A stretch of DNA of 64,000 nucleotides from Bradyrhizobium sp. KBS0727 (GTDB lineage: Bacteria > Pseudomonadota > Alphaproteobacteria > Rhizobiales > Xanthobacteraceae): the NCBI RefSeq assembly GCF_005937885.2, contig NZ_CP042176.1, positions 3,653,501 through 3,717,500 on the forward strand, read 5' to 3'. Shown here in pieces: positions 56,976 through 64,000 of this stretch. The notes beneath the pieces are model-generated. The model searched no databases and was not told the origin of the DNA. It saw nothing but the letters and a program-made list of their open reading frames with translations. Within the stretch, counting starts at the first letter, position 1. Each line of letters starts with the position of its first letter. The position numbers were made by a program, and so were the translations under genes.

Positions 56976-57240
56976 TTAAGCTTGCAGGATGGCAGCAAAT
57001 TGTTTTGTGCAGGAACCGTCCGTCGCTTGCGGCCGTGGTTCGTGCCGGCGGCGGCAGACGCAGGTATTGCCGATGCGGCCCACCTTGTCCCTGCGCTTCC
57101 ATTGCGGGTCGCCGAGGGTGCTGGCGGCGGAGCGGCTGGCAGTAGTTGTCCGCCCTTGGCTTCGGGACAATCGGCTTTGGCGTTTGGCCAGGAGCAGGAG
57201 GTGCCGTGGGTGAGGCCGAAGGCGACGGCTGCCCTGTCAC
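56976..57240 (-). other. Possible degraded gene (low support)
   Basis: Two reverse-strand frames here each look partly protein-like: one proline-rich (GQPSPSASPTAPPAPGQTPK, then PKPRADNYCQP) and one with GDPQWKRRDKVGRIGNTCVC. They could be the two parts of a frameshifted secreted protein. The evidence is weak. The rest of 56903-57299 has no better candidate. Confidence 0.25.
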
Positions 57241-57299
57241 GATTCTCCAGGCGTGGGGATGGCGTGGGCACAGTGGCCACGTCGGTCAGGTCGCGCCCG

Positions 57300-58499
57300 C
57301 TACGATCTTGCCGTTCTGACCCGCTTCACCACGCGGTGGGCTGGCTTTGCGGCCGTTTCCGCCTGCCGGGCCTTCGGATGCTTATCGGCATATTCCTTGC
57401 CGTCGATCGGGCCGACATGCGGAGGATCGTGATCGAGATAGGGCCGTCCGACTCCAAAGTCCTTGCCGTGTTCGTCGACCCACTTCCAGAAGACCTGAGA
57501 GGACATCAATCGCTGCGCGCGCGTGGCGCCATTGATGCTCACGATGTCGGCCGCAAGCCCGTGGCCGTAGCCACCGCGGAGGCTGCCGCCGTGATAGGAC
57601 CTGTCGCTGGCCGCCTTGAGGCCGCTCGCAATCGATTGACGATAGTCGTCGCGGAAGGCGCTGGTGATCCCGGGCGACATGCCGATCTCCTCGGCGACGT
57701 GAAGCATGTGAAACAGTTTTAGCTTGAAATCCCGGTCCATCCCTCCGATCACATAGTCCGCCATCGACATCCCGGCCTTTTCGGCGGCCTTGGGGTCCTT
57801 CCACCCAAAATCCTGATCGGCGCGTGTCGTGAAGGTCCGCGTGACCGTCACCCGTTTGCCCTTCCGCTTGATCGTCACTTTTCGCTGTTCTTCGATCTTG
57901 ACGGTGTCCTCCTTGGGCGTGCGCTGGTAGAGCGCCCAAAGGTAACGGTCGACGCAGACATCGACGGCAAAACACTCATCGAACACTTCGATCGAACCGG
58001 CACCCTGATTGGCCGCTTTACCCTGATTGACGTCGCCGGGCTCGCGGCTCGCAACGCCGGGATTCACAGCGTTAGTGTTAGCGGCCGGCTCCGGCGGTGT
58101 TTCAGGCAGCAGCATCTCCGACGGGTCCGTCAATGAGGCCGTCACGATCGGTTCCGGCTCACGCGCAGCCGGCGCTGGCGTTGCGTCGGGCGTTACCGCC
58201 ACCGTCGCCGGAATGCTGGCGAGCGACAGGTCGGAAGCAATCGACAGGTCGGAAGGCGGGGGAAAATCGGGAGTGCCGGATGCGACCGGCGGCATTCTGT
58301 CGGCGAACTTGTTGTCGGCGAACTTGATATCGGTGAACTTGGCGTCCGCGGCCAGCGAAGGCGCGAGCCGTTCAACGATGGGCGCGGCACGGGTGTTGTA
58401 GACGGCCGCAAAACTGGACGTGCCGATCCACGCAAGTACCAGAGCCGGTATCGCGGCCTCCCGGCACACCACGGCCAACGTTGCCCACCGCGGGTTCAT
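57300..58499 (-). CDS. Peptidase M15-like (D-Ala-D-Ala carboxypeptidase fold) secreted protein
   Basis: 399 residues: signal-like start (LVLAWIGTSSFAAVYNTRAA), a long variable region with short repeats (KFTDIKFADNKFADRM), then a C-terminal domain with SAFRDDYRQSIASGLKAASD, GYGHGLAADIVSIN and DHDPPHVGPIDGK. His and Asp of GHGLAAD and the final His resemble the zinc ligands of M15/VanY-type peptidases. Cell-wall action is inferred. Stretches such as SDLSIASDLSLAS indicate repeats in the linker. Confidence 0.72.
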   Translation of the reverse strand: MNPRWATLAVVCREAAIPALVLAWIGTSSFAAVYNTRAAPIVERLAPSLAADAKFTDIKFADNKFADRMPPVASGTPDFPPPSDLSIASDLSLASIPATVAVTPDATPAPAAREPEPIVTASLTDPSEMLLPETPPEPAANTNAVNPGVASREPGDVNQGKAANQGAGSIEVFDECFAVDVCVDRYLWALYQRTPKEDTVKIEEQRKVTIKRKGKRVTVTRTFTTRADQDFGWKDPKAAEKAGMSMADYVIGGMDRDFKLKLFHMLHVAEEIGMSPGITSAFRDDYRQSIASGLKAASDRSYHGGSLRGGYGHGLAADIVSINGATRAQRLMSSQVFWKWVDEHGKDFGVGRPYLDHDPPHVGPIDGKEYADKHPKARQAETAAKPAHRVVKRVRTARS

Positions 58500-58694
58500 G
58501 ATCAGATCACCATCTCCAATTGGGCCGGAGTACGTGGCCGAAGCATCGAGGCGAGAGCGTAACGGGTCGGCCCGGTGATGTGCAACAGCTTGCGCAGGCG
58601 GGAATGGGTTGCGCGTCGCGGGAATCCACCGTTTCCAGAGGTTTTTGAGGACTGTTCGCTTTCTGTTCGTGACGCTTGTTCTGGCCGCACGTGT

Positions 58695-59240
58695 CTACAG
58701 GCAGAGGCCCAGCAGTTTTAATCGGCAGGCTTGTGGCGCCCGGGCTTTTGGTTTCGCCGCTGATGGCACGGCCTTCGCGCCGGCGGGCTTCGGCTTCTCA
58801 TAGCCGCCGGCAATCACCATCGCCCAATAGGTGCGGCCGTTGGCGCTGCTCTTCGCGCTGGCAACGCCCACCCGCGCCGCATCGTGCATCAAGAGATTCT
58901 TGCGATGGCTCGAGGAGTTGATCCACTGATCCAGAGTCTTTGGGAAACTGTCGTAGCCGTATGCGATATTCTCGGCAGCCCGTCCCGCATTGGCCGGCGC
59001 CACGCGCGAGCCAAACGGTCCGAGGACGTCATGGTCCATTACGCCTTTGGAAGCCATGGCATTGGCCTGGTCCTGCGCAATCCGCCTGAGCGTGGCGTCG
59101 GATTTGACGCGCCCTTCCTGGTGCTGAACCCGAAAATCGGAAATCAACGCCGCCGGATCGGCGGGAGCTTGCGCGAGGGCGGGGAAGGAGAGACACAGCG
59201 CCAGCGCGGGCCAAAGCAGGAGCGTTGTCGCCAACCGCAT
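58695..59240 (-). CDS. CAP-domain (SCP-like) secreted protein
   Basis: 181 residues from the ATG at 59240: signal peptide MRLATTLLLWPALALCLSFP, then a CAP domain with RVAPANAGRAAENIAYGYDS, WINSSSHRKNLLMHDAARVG and TYWAMVIAGGY. The C-terminus is alanine/lysine-rich. CAP proteins bind lipids or peptides; the role here is unknown. 58500-58694 to the left has no gene. Confidence 0.8.
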   Translation of the reverse strand: MRLATTLLLWPALALCLSFPALAQAPADPAALISDFRVQHQEGRVKSDATLRRIAQDQANAMASKGVMDHDVLGPFGSRVAPANAGRAAENIAYGYDSFPKTLDQWINSSSHRKNLLMHDAARVGVASAKSSANGRTYWAMVIAGGYEKPKPAGAKAVPSAAKPKARAPQACRLKLLGLCL

Positions 59241-59487
59241 TTTGCTTCCAGCTCCTGAACCGCTGCTGCCCAATCAAAATACCGACATGGCCGCGTCGAA
59301 CGGCGAGGGCGGTCTAAACCAAGTCGCATGACTATGCAAAATCGGCCAGACCGGCGTCCACAATACGGCGGCTGGATGTGCCGGCATGTCGGATTAGCAT
59401 AGACGAGGGCCCTGCAGCAGGCCCAAAGTAGCGCAGGCTGAATTTTGACTTCCACTCCATTGGGCCAATACGAACAGGAGAAACGCC

Positions 59488-59796
59488 ATGCCTCTCACAA
59501 TTTCGATGATCGTGCTGGGTTCGCAGCTGGTCATGCCGGTGGCGGACGGGGTACCGAAATTCGACATCGCCCGGAGCTGCAAGCTCGACATGGCCGCGAC
59601 CGCCGGTCTAACGGTCGATCAATCGGGGAAGAGCTGCATCAGGGATGAGCAGAAGGCGCGGCAGCAACTGGGAAGCCAGTGGTCCAAATTCCCTGCGCCG
59701 AGCCGGGCAAGTTGTACCTCGCAGGAGAGCATTGGCGGGACGCCGAGCTATGTCAGTTTGCAAACCTGCCTTCAGATGGGGCAGTGGGCCAGATAA
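59488..59796 (+). CDS. Hypothetical protein (102 aa)
   Basis: 102 residues beginning MPLTISMIVLGSQLVMPVAD, with four cysteines in DIARSCKLDM, GKSCIRDEQ, RASCTSQES and LQTCLQMGQ. A short N-terminal hydrophobic stretch may be a signal. The cysteine spacing suggests disulfides. It lies between the CAP and DUF2721 genes. Family not recognised. Confidence 0.6.
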   Translation: MPLTISMIVLGSQLVMPVADGVPKFDIARSCKLDMAATAGLTVDQSGKSCIRDEQKARQQLGSQWSKFPAPSRASCTSQESIGGTPSYVSLQTCLQMGQWAR

Positions 59797-59812
59797 TCGG
59801 CACAACCCGCCC

Positions 59813-60247
59813 TCAGGCGTAGTGATCAAATTCGCTGAGCGCAATTCGCACCTCCCTGGCGAAATCGACCAGCGACGCGGTGAAGGCGGCGAGCGACACC
59901 ATAAAGAGGATTGCGACACCGCGTTCATGCTGAATCGCGAAGAGGGCGGTTGCGAAAGCTACGATCACGAGAACCGTGATGATAATGCTGCTGACCGTAG
60001 CCCAGAAGATGGCCCTGTTCAGCATCGCGGTGCGTCGCATCAGCCGCGGGAGATCGGCCTTAAGCCGAACTTTGTCCACGTCACCGTCGGAAATCGCGTT
60101 CAGGACAATGGTCCTGTCGATGACTCGATTTAGCCGCGCAATCAAAATAGCGATAAAGGCTGCAAGTGCGCCCAAAAGGAAGGCGGGCGCCGCCGATTGC
60201 GAGATGACGTGCGAGAGCTGACTGATGGAGGGTGTATCTGGGTACAT
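59813..60247 (-). CDS. DUF2721-like membrane protein
   Basis: 144 residues: an N-terminal helix (APAFLLGALAAFIAILIARL), a basic cytoplasmic stretch (KADLPRLMRRTAMLNRAIFW), then two helices including IIITVLVIVAFATALFAI. The layout fits DUF2721. The function is unknown. Convergent with the 102-residue gene (16 bases between stops). Confidence 0.75.
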   Translation of the reverse strand: MYPDTPSISQLSHVISQSAAPAFLLGALAAFIAILIARLNRVIDRTIVLNAISDGDVDKVRLKADLPRLMRRTAMLNRAIFWATVSSIIITVLVIVAFATALFAIQHERGVAILFMVSLAAFTASLVDFAREVRIALSEFDHYA

Positions 60248-60610
60248 CGGATCCGCAGCGTGAGATTAAGGCACAAGGAAAGCCGGCCGCGCCACCTCGC
60301 GATGATACACATCGTCGGATTTGGCGACTATGCAAAATCCGCTCCAAGGCATCACAGCTGAGCCCGGTGCCTCGGGCCGCAATTGCGCGCCGTGGAATGA
60401 AATGCAAAAGTGTCGGACTATCGCTAAACGTGTATATCATTGGCTAACGCTTACATCAGCTTCTGTCCATGATGCTTGTCGCGGAAGGGAGCACTGGCCC
60501 GCTGAAATGGCATAACTTGTGCCGGATCGCCACCAGTTCGGTTACATTTGGTTGCTTCCGCCCTTCGGCGAACTTGTCCCGTGGCAACATAAGCAAACGG
60601 CGCGAAGATC
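60248..60610. other. Upstream region of the sensor kinase gene
   Basis: About 360 bases between divergent genes. Short frames occur but none looks protein-like. It should hold the promoters of the DUF2721 gene and the kinase gene; I recognise no operator. Confidence 0.5.
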
Positions 60611-62446
60611 GTGGCATTGCGATTATTCCTGAGCACACTTGCACTCTTGCTGGCGACCACCGGTGCGGCGTTTTCCGAGCCCAAGCGCGTATTGCTTCTG
60701 CATTCCTTCACCCGCGATTTTGATGCATCGAATGCGATCGCAAAATCCATTCGCGAAGAACTGACGAAACGATCGGCCAATCCGATCGATTTCTCCGAAC
60801 TGTCGCTGGTCACTGCGCGCTATGCCGATAGTGAGGAGCAGCCGTTTGTTGAATACTTGCGGGCTCTCTTCTCCAAGCGCCGATTGGACCTCGTGATTAC
60901 CACCGGAGCTCCCGCAGCGGATTTCATCCGGAGGCACAGGCAAGAGTTGTTCACCACCGTGCCGGCGCTGTTTAGCGCCCTTGAACGCCGTAGAGTTGCG
61001 CCCGAACACCTGTCCGGTCGTGATGCCGCCGTGGCGATACATAATGTCTATCCGAGAATTATAGAGAACATCCTGGAGGTACTCCCCAAAACCACCAATG
61101 TGACGATGATCCTCGGCAATTCGCCTATCGAGAGATTCTGGACAGAGCAGTTGAAGGTTGAATTTCAGCCTTTTGAAAAGCGTGTTGCCTTTACCTGGAC
61201 CAACGACATGTCGCTTGAAGATATGCTCAAGCACATATCGGCGCTTCCACCCGAGTCGACCATCTTTTTTGGGCTGATGTCGATTGATGCCGTAGGAGTT
61301 TCGCATGAGGAGAGCGAGGTGTTCGCGCGCGTCCGCGCCGCGGCCAACGCTCCCATTTTCAGCTATATCGATTTGTATTTTGGCCAAGGCCTGGTCGGCG
61401 GACCACTTTCCCGAGTTGGCGATATCGGTGAGCTGACAGCCGGTGTGGCTCTGGGCATGCTTGACGGCCGGGCGCCAACCGGGGACAGGCTCTCATCAAC
61501 TGAATTCGGTGCGCCGAAGTTCGATTGGCGAGAACTTCAGCGCTGGAACATCAGCGAAAGCAGGCTGCCGCGGGGCAGCGAAGTCTATTTTCGCGAGCCG
61601 GGGATGTGGGAGCGCCACCGCATCGAGGTCAGTGCCGGTATCGCTGCACTGTTGCTGCAAACCGGAATCATCTCATTGCTGCTTGTTGAGCGGCGGCGCC
61701 GGTCAACAGCCGAGGAGGAAGCAGGCAACCGGCGTCGCGAATTGATCCGTCTCAATCGGGTGACGACCGCGAACGTGCTGTCGTCCTCCATCGCACACGA
61801 GCTCAACCAGCCGCTTGGGGCGATCCTCAGCAACGCCGAAGCCGCGCAAATGCTGCTAGAGGCCAACCCGCCAGACCTCACCCAGATTGGTGAAATCCTC
61901 GGCGATATCGTCCGCGACGATCAGCGCGCCGGCGAAATCATTGTCGGTCTGCGCAATCTTCTCAACAACAAGGCAATTTCTGACCTGCAACCGTGCGATA
62001 TGAACGACACGGTTCGAGACGTGGCCCGGATCATTAGCCCCGAAGCAACGAGGCGCGGCGTCGTTTTGCGCACGATGCTTGCACCTGAACCACTGCTGGT
62101 GCGATCAGACCCAATCCATTTACAGCAGGTGATGCTGAACCTTGTGATGAATGGCATGGACGCCATGGATGACGTGCCAAGCCGGCAGAATTTGACGATC
62201 AGAACCCGCAGGCGCGAGCATTCCGATGCTGTGGAGGTCGCGATATCAGACTCAGGAAACGGTATTCCCGAGAAAGACCTCGCGAATATTTTTGATGCGT
62301 TCGTCACCACCAAGCCACAGGGAACTGGCCTGGGATTGCCGATTGCCCGCACTATCGTCGAGAGCTACGGCGGTGAAATCTGGGCGGAGAACCGGCAACG
62401 GGGCGCGGTTTTCTCTTTCAGACTGCCTTTGGTAAAGGTCGCATAG
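60611..62446 (+). CDS. Sensor histidine kinase with ABC-substrate-binding-like periplasmic domain
   Basis: 611 residues from a GTG start. A signal-like helix (residues 1-22) is followed by a periplasmic domain of about 310 residues (RVLLLHSFTRDFDASNAIAK, LVITTGAPAADFIRRHRQE) resembling ABC_sub_bind proteins, then one helix (341-360) and the kinase: His396 in SSSIAHELNQPLGAILSN, N box VMLNLVMNGMDAM, G1 DSGNGIPEKD and G2 GTGLGLPIART. No response regulator gene is in the window. The ligand is unknown. Confidence 0.88.
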   Translation: MALRLFLSTLALLLATTGAAFSEPKRVLLLHSFTRDFDASNAIAKSIREELTKRSANPIDFSELSLVTARYADSEEQPFVEYLRALFSKRRLDLVITTGAPAADFIRRHRQELFTTVPALFSALERRRVAPEHLSGRDAAVAIHNVYPRIIENILEVLPKTTNVTMILGNSPIERFWTEQLKVEFQPFEKRVAFTWTNDMSLEDMLKHISALPPESTIFFGLMSIDAVGVSHEESEVFARVRAAANAPIFSYIDLYFGQGLVGGPLSRVGDIGELTAGVALGMLDGRAPTGDRLSSTEFGAPKFDWRELQRWNISESRLPRGSEVYFREPGMWERHRIEVSAGIAALLLQTGIISLLLVERRRRSTAEEEAGNRRRELIRLNRVTTANVLSSSIAHELNQPLGAILSNAEAAQMLLEANPPDLTQIGEILGDIVRDDQRAGEIIVGLRNLLNNKAISDLQPCDMNDTVRDVARIISPEATRRGVVLRTMLAPEPLLVRSDPIHLQQVMLNLVMNGMDAMDDVPSRQNLTIRTRRREHSDAVEVAISDSGNGIPEKDLANIFDAFVTTKPQGTGLGLPIARTIVESYGGEIWAENRQRGAVFSFRLPLVKVA

Positions 62447-62532
62447 GAGGCCGAGGCTCGCTTTCCTTATTCGGTTCTGGCGGAGCCTGTTTGTAGCCAT
62501 GATCGAAACGGCATCGAAGCAAAGGACAAGAC

Positions 62533-62823
62533 ATGACTAGACCACTCTTTTCAATACTGCTGGCTGCCGCAGCTGTATTTTCTAGCGCTACGGTGAGGGC
62601 GCAACAGGCAACGGCGACGCGAGTTGCAGCCGAAACGGTAGCGGACGTACTTGCGGCGCAGATCCGTATCCAGGGATTTGCCTGTGACAAGCCGCTCGGT
62701 GCAAGGAAAAATACAAAGCGCTCGAGGCCGGATCACGACGTCTGGGTCCTCAGGTGCAGCAACGCAATCTACCGGATCAGTCGCGCCCCCGACATGGCTG
62801 CCAAGGTCGAACCCGTACAATGA
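62533..62823 (+). CDS. Secreted hypothetical protein (96 aa)
   Basis: 96 residues: signal peptide MTRPLFSILLAAAAVFSSAT with cleavage near VRAQQA, then TRVAAETVADVLAAQIRIQG and KRSRPDHDVWVLRCSNAIYR, with two cysteines (FACDK and LRCSN) that could pair. It lies 86 bases after the kinase stop on the same strand. Family not recognised. Confidence 0.65.
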   Translation: MTRPLFSILLAAAAVFSSATVRAQQATATRVAAETVADVLAAQIRIQGFACDKPLGARKNTKRSRPDHDVWVLRCSNAIYRISRAPDMAAKVEPVQ

Positions 62824-63054
62824 TCGATCCGCCCTTTCCCGAGACCGCGCAAACCATCTGTTGCCGCAAGGGTTTCCGCCGCCCGTGACGAGGAGCCAAT
62901 CCTCCCCAGGCCTCGCCGCACAGTGAGCACTTGCTCGGCTGCTGCCGTCCGAATCTGCATAGGCAGCGAGCACTCCGGTCCGTATAGAAGGTCGATCGTA
63001 TCCGCTCGTCAGGCCACCTCAAAGGACCGGGCAGGACCCCAGAAAGTGATCATC

Positions 63055-63546
63055 ATGACCATGAATCGTTTTGGGAAATTGGCGTGCACGATCACGTTCG
63101 TGCTGTTTGGATCCACGCTCGCGTCTTCCCAACAACCGCCGCCGGGCGTGCAGGCAGGCATGCTGAGCTGCAATCTCGCGCCGAGCATCGGGCTGATCGT
63201 CGCCGAAAGCCAGCGGATGAGTTGCCGCTACACGCCAAACGGACCATATCCGCCGGAGAATTATAACGGTGTCATGAATACCGTTGGGCTCGAGCTTGGG
63301 GTCACCGCTGCCGGCGTCATGGCGTGGGGCGTGTTCGCGCCGAGCCAGGGGACGCCGATGGGGGCGCTTGCCGGCGAATATGTCGGCGCCAGCGGCGACA
63401 TTTCACTGGGTGTCGGTGTCGGCGCCAACGTGCTTTTCGGCGGGTCAAACCGCACGATTGCGCTGCAGCCGCTGTCCGTTGAAGGGCAGGCGGGTGTCAA
63501 CGTTTCGCTCGGAGTGTCGGGCCTGACGCTGGCATTCGCGCCGTGA
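63055..63546 (+). CDS. DUF992-like secreted protein
   Basis: 163 residues: signal peptide (FGKLACTITFVLFGSTLASS), then the DUF992 pattern GMLSCNLAPSIGLIVAESQR, MSCRYTPNGPYPPENYNG and a glycine-rich C-terminal half ending SGLTLAFAP. DUF992 proteins are small secreted proteins of alphaproteobacteria of unknown function. The ATG at 63055 was selected because an AAAGTG-type region and the signal start there. The next gene follows by 4 bases. Confidence 0.8.
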   Translation: MTMNRFGKLACTITFVLFGSTLASSQQPPPGVQAGMLSCNLAPSIGLIVAESQRMSCRYTPNGPYPPENYNGVMNTVGLELGVTAAGVMAWGVFAPSQGTPMGALAGEYVGASGDISLGVGVGANVLFGGSNRTIALQPLSVEGQAGVNVSLGVSGLTLAFAP

Positions 63547-63550
63547 CGCC

Positions 63551-64000
63551 GTGAGCGGTCTCGCCATCAACTCTTGGCCGCGCTGGCTCCGGATATTGAT
63601 TGTCGGCGCAGCCACGGCCGCGACAATTGGCGGCGGATGGTTCGTCTATCGCTATTTCGCAAAGCCTGTCGTGCTTACGGTGGCCGCCGGGTCGGCCGAT
63701 GGCGACGCGCTGGCGCTGATTTCGGCGATATCGGCACGTCTGGCGACGTCGAATTCCCATGTCCGATTGAAGGTCAGCGATAGCGGCTCGTCGGCGAAGG
63801 CCGCTGAGATGTTGGCCGCACACAAGGTGGACCTCGCCATTGTTCGCGGCGACACAAGCGGCCTTGCAGATGCAAGGAGCGTACTGCTCCTGACCCATGG
63901 CGTGGTTTTGATCATGGCTCCGTCGGCTGCGAGCGCCGATAGTCTGGGCGATCTCCGCAATACCACGATCGGCGTCGTCGGCGGGGCGATCAACCAGCCG
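63551..64000 (+). CDS. TAXI/TRAP-type solute-binding protein, partial (3' end outside window)
   Basis: 150 codons from a GTG, running past the right edge. An N-terminal helix (WLRILIVGAATAATIGGGWF) anchors it, followed by KPVVLTVAAGSADGDALALI, SDSGSSAKAAEMLAAHKVDL and DLAIVRGDTSGLADARSV. This looks like the TAXI-family substrate-binding fold (TRAP transport). It starts 4 bases after the DUF992 stop, so the two are probably co-transcribed. The transporter membrane genes would be to the right. Confidence 0.7.
   Translation, partial: MSGLAINSWPRWLRILIVGAATAATIGGGWFVYRYFAKPVVLTVAAGSADGDALALISAISARLATSNSHVRLKVSDSGSSAKAAEMLAAHKVDLAIVRGDTSGLADARSVLLLTHGVVLIMAPSAASADSLGDLRNTTIGVVGGAINQP

Overview
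The window looks like chromosomal DNA of a Bradyrhizobium-type alphaproteobacterium (Nitrobacteraceae). The evidence is the high GC content, a tandem family of Omp25/RopB-like barrels, GAAC-N7-GAAC SOS boxes, a nirK/nnrR/pseudoazurin/nnrS denitrification cluster with TTGYG-N4-CGCAA operators, a coxMNOP-type oxidase operon with two subunit III genes, and many small secreted proteins. All assignments come from reading the sequence and from family knowledge; no database search was run.

Layout. 1-3.5 kb: an acetyltransferase fragment, a DnaJ-type zinc mini-protein, an acyl-CoA ligase and a two-domain DUF296 protein. 3.5-6.9 kb: a disturbed segment with a REP-like palindrome, twin ATPases, a frameshifted HigA antitoxin between two repeat copies, and a nuclease-like gene cut by one stop codon. 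6.9-14.9 kb: uvrA and ssb, each with an SOS box, separated by four tandem outer-membrane barrel genes with near-identical terminators. 15-23.2 kb: nitrite respiration, with nirK, nirV, a CcoG/FixG protein, a PCu(A)C copper chaperone, a biotinyl/lipoyl-like protein, an NnrR-like regulator, pseudoazurin and NnrS, plus three FNR/NnrR/FixK-type boxes. 23.5-37.7 kb: housekeeping genes (gyrA, kup, coaD, two cyclophilins, queA, asd, tgt, cysK) with dispersed palindromes. 37.8-41.6 kb: a secreted caspase-like protein, a DMT transporter, RidA and a GYD protein. 41.7-46.2 kb: the aa3-type oxidase operon. 46.7-52.7 kb: small secreted and membrane proteins, a formyltransferase and an orphan solute-binding protein. 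53-56.5 kb: an operon of porin, FMN-binding protein, ApbE and a four-histidine membrane protein. 56.6-64 kb: secreted proteins, a peptidase M15-like protein, a CAP protein, DUF2721, a sensor kinase with an ABC-substrate-binding-like sensor, DUF992 and a partial TAXI-type binding protein.

Two points stand out. First, the asd gene (lysine, threonine and methionine synthesis) is preceded by an apparently leaderless 23-codon ORF rich in Thr and Lys codons, followed by a terminator whose 5' arm can pair with the leader ORF. This has the architecture of a transcription attenuator. Second, the 53-56.5 kb operon, with an Irr-like ICE motif upstream, looks like a compact flavin/heme electron-transfer module, possibly for ferric iron reduction. 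Also notable are a Tgt without its zinc cysteines, Gln at the quinolone-determining Ser83 position of GyrA, and a biotinyl/lipoyl-like protein without the acceptor lysine inside the nir cluster.
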